DNA of 64,000 bases from Deltaproteobacteria bacterium (lineage in GTDB: Bacteria; Chloroflexota; Dehalococcoidia; Dehalococcoidales; BS750m-G39): NCBI GenBank assembly GCA_030603275.1, contig JAUVYB010000004.1, positions 23,778 to 87,777 on the forward strand, written 5' to 3'. Of this stretch, positions 58,989-64,000 are shown one piece after another (positions within the stretch are counted from its first letter, which is position 1; each line of letters begins with the position of its first letter). The position numbers were made by a program, and so were the translations under genes. Under the pieces are notes generated by a model that was given only the letters and a program-made list of their open reading frames with translations, was not told the DNA's origin and searched no databases.

Positions 58989-61259
58989 CTATATCCTGCC
59001 CAGAGCCTTGAGGATTTTGTCGGGGGTTGCCGGATAGGTCATTATTCTCTTGCCGATGGCGTTATTGATGGCCATCAGTACAGCGCCGGGACCGGGGGCA
59101 GGAGCGATTTCTCCAACGCCTATTGCCTTAAAACGATGACTCTCGACTGGCGTCTCCAGCATTATACTCTCGAATTTGGGCAGGTCGGCAAATGTGCGCC
59201 ACTTGTAGTCAATCATGTTGCAGTTCATTATATGCCCCGTATCTTTATCTAAAACCGTTTCCTCGAATATGGCAGTGTCTATGCCCGCAGACCCCAGAGA
59301 GCCGTGAAGCTGGCCTTCAAGGACGAGGGGGTCGATGATTTGACCACAGTCGGTAGAGGCAACAACGCGCAGCAGTTCCGCTTTTCCCGTCTCGGTGTCG
59401 ACTTCGACTTCGGCAAAGATAATCATGCAGTTGCACAGGGAAAAATCGGTCTCGAAGCGCCCCTGGCCGGTTATCGTGCGGGCGATGCCCATAGCCTTAT
59501 ACCAGGCAATCTTCTTCTGCGGGTTATTCTTGGCGAATATGGCGCCGTCTTTGGTGTCCAACTCTTCCGGCTTGACACCGAGCACCGGGGCGGCCAGTTC
59601 AAGGAGTTGTCGCCTGGCGTCTTCAGCGGCTTCTATGACAGCCGAGCCCACGGCATAGGTTCCCCGGGAGCCGACCAGCCCGAACTCAAAGGGGTTTACC
59701 AGTGTATCCGCGGGGGTTATGTTGACCCTGTCAAGAGGCAGATTCAACACCTCGGCGGCCATTTTGCACAGAGCCGACCGCTCGCCCATGCCGGATTCGG
59801 AGACGCAGGAGTACACCACCGCCCTGGCATCGGGGCTTAGTTTGACATTGGCTTCGGACTCGTCCTCCCCGATATCGGCGTTGCCGTGCAGGCCAACGCC
59901 GACGCCTATCCTCTTGGCGCCGTTAACCACCGTCGGCTTGTTCCACCCCTTCCATTTATCTTTCCAGCCAAAGACCTCTGCCCCCTTATCTATGGCCTTG
60001 GAGAAGTCTATACCCCGGTAGTCCCGCCAGATGCCGTCCCGCCAGTAGAAGCCGGCACCGGGAGCCATGTAGTTTTTCTTAAAGAAGTCGACCGGGTCCA
60101 GGTCGGCCTTCTCCATGACCACCGTTATAAGCGGCAGGAGCGCGCAGTTTAACTCCTGGCCGCCGAAACCTCTAACCACCCCCGAAGGGCTGCGGTTGGT
60201 GCATACCAGCGTGGGTTGCATGTTCCAGTTGGGGCACCTTATCAAAAGCTGCGTCTCGCCGAGGCCGACGGCGACCTGGACCTGGGCCATCTCCGAAACG
60301 GCACCGGTATCGACAAACCATTCGCCCTGGAGAGCCGTTACCGTACCGTCCTTCTTTATGCCTATCCTGGCGTGGATACGGGAGCCTAACCTCAGCGTGT
60401 AGGCATTGAAGTGTTCTTCCTTGCTGAAATATACCTTGACCGGCCGGCCCGCCGCTTTAGCCAGCGCCGCGGCGTGAGCCATCGGTATGAAATTGGCGTT
60501 TTTGGTCCCGTAACTACCACCGCACTGCATACCGATAACCCGTATATCAACCAGCCCCAGGGCCGGTTGGGCGAAATTTCGGTTCATCGGCGCCGATTGC
60601 GACGCCGTGTAGAGGGTCAGATGCTCGGGGTCTTCCCAGGTAGCTATCACTCCCGGCGGCTCCGGGGGGAGGGGGTTGGGGATGTTTTCGTAGGCGCAGG
60701 TGGCTTCCTCGATAATGTCAGCCTCGCTGAACCCCTTTTCGACATCACCCATAACCAGCTCCTGCAGGGCTTTTTCCCCGATGGAACGGAAGCCGCGGGG
60801 GAAAACATTACCGGGAATTCTCTCGTGGAGCTGAGGCGCTCCGGGCCTGGCCGCTTCCTCCATGTCATAGACGGCCGGCAGTTGCTCGTATTCTACCTCT
60901 AACAGCTCCAGCGCCTCATCGGCTGTTTCCTCAGTCTCCGCCGCCACCAGAGCGACAGCGTCTCCTACGAAGCGCACCGTGCTGTCCAAGACGGGTCGGT
61001 GATAGGGGACGCCGGCCATCCAGCCGGGGGCGTTCTTGTAGGTGAGTACAGCCTTGACGCCAGGGTAGGCCTCCGCTTTAGCGGTGTCGATGTTCTTGAT
61101 ACGGGCATGGGGATATGGACTCCGCAGGACCTTCCCGTAGAGCATTCCCGATAGCTTCATATCATCAATATACTCTGCTTTTCCGGTGACGATGGCCCGG
61201 GCGTCTTTCCGCGGTGTCGCCTTGCCTATATGCCTATATTCTCCACCCATTGGTATCAC
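58989..61259 (-). CDS. Xanthine dehydrogenase/CoxL-family molybdopterin subunit
   Basis: AIVTGKAEYIDDMKLSGMLYGKVLRSPYPHARI; VVRGFGGQELNCAL; ending IGVGEIAPAPGPGAVLMAINNAIGKRI. Confidence 0.94.
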   Translation of the reverse strand: MIPMGGEYRHIGKATPRKDARAIVTGKAEYIDDMKLSGMLYGKVLRSPYPHARIKNIDTAKAEAYPGVKAVLTYKNAPGWMAGVPYHRPVLDSTVRFVGDAVALVAAETEETADEALELLEVEYEQLPAVYDMEEAARPGAPQLHERIPGNVFPRGFRSIGEKALQELVMGDVEKGFSEADIIEEATCAYENIPNPLPPEPPGVIATWEDPEHLTLYTASQSAPMNRNFAQPALGLVDIRVIGMQCGGSYGTKNANFIPMAHAAALAKAAGRPVKVYFSKEEHFNAYTLRLGSRIHARIGIKKDGTVTALQGEWFVDTGAVSEMAQVQVAVGLGETQLLIRCPNWNMQPTLVCTNRSPSGVVRGFGGQELNCALLPLITVVMEKADLDPVDFFKKNYMAPGAGFYWRDGIWRDYRGIDFSKAIDKGAEVFGWKDKWKGWNKPTVVNGAKRIGVGVGLHGNADIGEDESEANVKLSPDARAVVYSCVSESGMGERSALCKMAAEVLNLPLDRVNITPADTLVNPFEFGLVGSRGTYAVGSAVIEAAEDARRQLLELAAPVLGVKPEELDTKDGAIFAKNNPQKKIAWYKAMGIARTITGQGRFETDFSLCNCMIIFAEVEVDTETGKAELLRVVASTDCGQIIDPLVLEGQLHGSLGSAGIDTAIFEETVLDKDTGHIMNCNMIDYKWRTFADLPKFESIMLETPVESHRFKAIGVGEIAPAPGPGAVLMAINNAIGKRIMTYPATPDKILKALGRI

Positions 61260-61789
61260 CTACCTTTCTCCGCCAGCGACAGGATGGCTTTGACAACCAG
61301 ATAATGACTTACACACCGACAGTAGTGTCCTGCCAGCTCTTGCTTTATGTCCTCTTCCGTTGGTGAAGGGTTTTTATCCAGCAGTGCTTTGGCGCTCATG
61401 ATTATTCCCGGTGTACAGAACCCGCACTGAAAGGCTGTATTGTCGATAAAGGCCTGCTGGAGCGGGTGTAACCCCCCGGTTTCTCTATTTTCCAGACCCT
61501 CGATGGTGGTTATCTTCTTGCCGTCACACTCCACGGTCAGCATCGTACACGACAGAACCGCCTCTCCGTCCATAAGAACCGTGCAGGCTCCACATGATCC
61601 ATGGTCGCAGGCTATCTTGGTTCCGGTGTACCCCAGCGTTTCCCTGAGTGTATAAGCCAGTGTGTGATCAGGGTTGACGTCTTTCCCCACCATAAGCTCG
61701 TACGGCTTCCCATTCACAGTGAGACTGATATTCTTTTCAGCGGTGGCCACCCCCCGGCTGGCTTTCCCTTTATCTCTATCCGTTTTCAT
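61256..61789 (-). CDS. 2Fe-2S subunit (CoxS/XdhC type)
   Basis: TKIACDHGSCGACTVLMDGEAVLSCTML; FQCGFCTPGIIMSAKALLD; HYCRCVSHY. Confidence 0.95.
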   Translation of the reverse strand: MKTDRDKGKASRGVATAEKNISLTVNGKPYELMVGKDVNPDHTLAYTLRETLGYTGTKIACDHGSCGACTVLMDGEAVLSCTMLTVECDGKKITTIEGLENRETGGLHPLQQAFIDNTAFQCGFCTPGIIMSAKALLDKNPSPTEEDIKQELAGHYCRCVSHYLVVKAILSLAEKGR

Positions 61790-61822
61790 TGCTATCTCCC
61801 AGCTTAAAATTTAAACCCTGGC

Positions 61823-61851
61823 TTGCTCCCCCTGAAAGTACATTTTAATAT
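61823..61851 (+). promoter_or_regulatory. Candidate promoter for orphan ncRNA
   Basis: TTGCTC-17 nt-TAATAT. Confidence 0.45.
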
Positions 61852-61857
61852 AGCCGA

Positions 61858-62036
61858 GGCTGTAAAGCAAAGTTTTCCCTGGCTGAGGGCGAAGTTCAGA
61901 AGACAAGGGCAAAGGTCTTAGAAAAGGTTTTAGTTCTACCTTTTATCCTGCAAGGCCTACCATAGCATCAGTTCTACCAGGGCAATTGCCGTTTCGGCAA
62001 CAAGGGTGCAGTGTAATTAGGCTGCACCTCCTTTTT
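61858..62036 (+). ncRNA. Candidate orphan structured RNA ending at an intrinsic terminator
   Basis: No ORF; hairpins AAAAGGT..ACCTTTT, TTGCCG..CGGCAA, and terminator; terminator polarity is +. Confidence 0.45.
62005..62036 (+). terminator. Intrinsic terminator
   Basis: GGTGCAG-tgtaattagg-CTGCACC-tccTTTTT. Confidence 0.7.
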
Positions 62037-62151
62037 GGTTTATATCTTCGGCGAAACTACGAATAAAAGCCCTTCTCTCAGATAATGAGCTTTCATCAAA
62101 GGTAATACGTGGCTGGTCGAAACGGCGAAGACCGGTCACTCGATGATAGGC

Positions 62152-62931
62152 TTAGTCTTTCTGATAGCTCAGATACATGCAGATTGCACCGCAGGCCGCT
62201 ACATTCAGCGATTCTGCCTTCCCCCGGATTGTGGGCACTCTTAATCTATGATTGGACATGTTCAGCACTGATTCCGAAAGGCCGGATGCCTCGTTGCCCA
62301 ATGCAAGCAGGAGCTTATTCTGGCATTGAAGAACCGAAGGGTCTTCCGCGCCACCGAGATCTGTGGCTACGATGGAGTATCCATTATCTTTCAATTCCTC
62401 TACAAGCTCCAGATAACAGTAGGTCCTTCTGATCCATAAAGATAACACTGTGCCAGCAGTTGACTGAACACATTTTGGAGATAGGGGGTCGGCGCATTTT
62501 TCGGTAAGGATAACCCCGGAAAAATCAAAGGCTGCGGCAGTGCGGATAAGAGTGCCCACATTTCCCGGGTCTTGAACATCTTCAAGCAGCAGGATTTTAG
62601 CACCGATGTTGTCTGGCAGCTGGTGAGAATAAGTATCCAGGGGTAGACGGACGACGGCAACGATTCCCTGAGGCGTCTTCGTGGAGCAGATAGAGTGTAA
62701 CTGGCTATCAGTGACAGGGCGCCTGGAGTATTTATGGTAAAAGGGAGATAGTTCCTCCGTGGAGACAATTTCAATTATATCATCCGGATTACTGCTGATT
62801 ATCTGTTTGATGGCCTTGTCCCCTTCAATGAGAAATGCTTCGGCTTCAAGCCGACCCTTCCTTGTGGCAAGACTCTTGTACCATTTGATAGGCTTTAGCG
62901 CAATGTTTCTGTCATCGGGTATGATTAACAC
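62152..62931 (-). CDS. TrmH/SpoU-family RNA 2'-O-methyltransferase
   Basis: ILLLEDVQDPGNVGTLIRTAAAFDFSGVIL; LALGNEASGLSESVLNMSNHRLRVPTIRGKAESLNVAACGAICMY. Confidence 0.95.
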   Translation of the reverse strand: MLIIPDDRNIALKPIKWYKSLATRKGRLEAEAFLIEGDKAIKQIISSNPDDIIEIVSTEELSPFYHKYSRRPVTDSQLHSICSTKTPQGIVAVVRLPLDTYSHQLPDNIGAKILLLEDVQDPGNVGTLIRTAAAFDFSGVILTEKCADPLSPKCVQSTAGTVLSLWIRRTYCYLELVEELKDNGYSIVATDLGGAEDPSVLQCQNKLLLALGNEASGLSESVLNMSNHRLRVPTIRGKAESLNVAACGAICMYLSYQKD

Positions 62932-63091
62932 AGTATTTTCAACCTCTATATACAGCAGTGTTGCCGCCGGTCATTGAAATGCTCTTTAATAATATCACGG
63001 TATCCCACTTTCAGCGAACTTAGTAATCCCATGTGCTTCATTTATTGTGGCGTCATCTGTATAATTAATAAGGTTTAATTAGGTTGTAGAA

Positions 63092-64000
63092 ATGCTGAGT
63101 ATTTCAGGCATATCAAAGTCTTACGGGGATCAGACCCTATTCAGTGCCGTTACCTTTAATATAGGGGCAAGGGACCGCATAGCTATCATCGGGCCGAACG
63201 GCTCAGGGAAGACGACGCTGTTCAATATCATCGCCGGTAATACGCCTACCGATTCCGGCAGTGTAAATGTGCCGAAGGAAACTACAATCGGCTATCTGGA
63301 GCAGGAAATCAGTCCCTCTTCCGAGCGGCAACTGCTTGATGATGTCGCTAACGCGTCAACCAGGATAAGCAAGCTGGCGCATAAGATACAGGTTCTCCAG
63401 GAAGAACTGGCAGGGGGGGCGGATGGGGAAAGTTCAGAAAAACTCCTGCGTGAGTTGGGCGAACTTCAGCATAGCTTCGAGTTTGCCGGTGGCTACAGCG
63501 CCGAACATGAGGCCAAGGCTGTCCTTTCCGGGTTAGGATTTGCGGAGTCTGACTTCCACCGTCCTCTAACTGACTTCAGCGGTGGGTGGCTGATGCGGGC
63601 GGCACTGGCCAAACTTCTTCTTCTTTCCCCTGATGTGCTACTGCTTGATGAGCCGACAAACCATCTCGATCTGGAGTCCTGTATTTGGTTTGAGCGTTAC
63701 CTGGGAAGCTATCGTGGGGCAGTCCTGGTCGTTTCGCACGACCGGGCATTCTTGAATCGAGTGGTAAGCAAAGTGCTTACCATCGAGCAAGGTAAGTGCA
63801 TCTTTCACCGTGGCAATTACGATAGTTTCGTTATAGCCAGAAAGAAAGAAATTGAGGTTACGGAGGCTACGGCCAAAAGACAGAATCTCAAGATAAAGAA
63901 GGAGATGCGCTTCATCGACCGATTCTGTGCTAAGAATACCAAGGCAACTCAGGTTCAGAGCCGAATGAAACAGCTGACAAAGATGGAAAGGGTAGTAGTC
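63092..64000 (+). CDS. ABC-F family ATPase (5' part, runs off window end)
   Basis: MLSISGISKSYGDQTLFSAVTFNIGARDRIAIIGPNGSGKTTLFNIIAG; LLLLSPDVLLLDEPTNHLDLES. Confidence 0.95.
   Translation, partial: MLSISGISKSYGDQTLFSAVTFNIGARDRIAIIGPNGSGKTTLFNIIAGNTPTDSGSVNVPKETTIGYLEQEISPSSERQLLDDVANASTRISKLAHKIQVLQEELAGGADGESSEKLLRELGELQHSFEFAGGYSAEHEAKAVLSGLGFAESDFHRPLTDFSGGWLMRAALAKLLLLSPDVLLLDEPTNHLDLESCIWFERYLGSYRGAVLVVSHDRAFLNRVVSKVLTIEQGKCIFHRGNYDSFVIARKKEIEVTEATAKRQNLKIKKEMRFIDRFCAKNTKATQVQSRMKQLTKMERVVV

Noticed and set aside
61880-62000. c-di-GMP-I (GEMM) riboswitch in the 61.9-kb gap
   Set aside because: GGGCAA, GCAAGGCC and CAGGGCAAUUGCCG blocks only superficially recall GEMM; conserved spacing and core do not fit and no downstream + strand gene is adjacent.

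Overview
This is a 64-kb, GC-rich, densely coding bacterial chromosomal window. Gene content (bacterial Elp3, QueH, ETF pair, CoxSML-type oxidoreductase) suggests a Chloroflexota/Dehalococcoidia-like genome, but that placement is inference. Most genes are housekeeping: ruvB 3' end, queH, elp3, ctpA-like, rnhA, uvrC, xer, pcm, EF-G-like, etfAB, prmC-prfA, panBCD, pyrE, lepB, the rib operon, an XDH-like trio and an ABC-F 5' end. RNAs are six tRNAs, RNase P RNA, a leader RNA with promoter and terminator upstream of the pan operon, and an orphan ncRNA candidate near 61.86-62.04 kb. The most unusual content is in the long intergenic gaps. These are built from a modular set of dispersed repeats. One G-rich module has 12 copies, all on the same strand. 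A ~35-40 bp TA-flanked hairpin element occurs three times, twice inserted inside other repeats. Accessory candidates: an orphan TerS/TerL terminase cassette, DUF4258/DUF2283 pair, AT-rich PD-(D/E)XK-like protein, FtsZ/CetZ-like tubulin homolog, HEPN protein next to a tRNA 3'-like remnant, caspase-fold-like lipoprotein beside a beta-helix protein, and a CoxM subunit with a GltD-like domain inserted in it. Everything was read by eye from sequence and translations; no database search was run.
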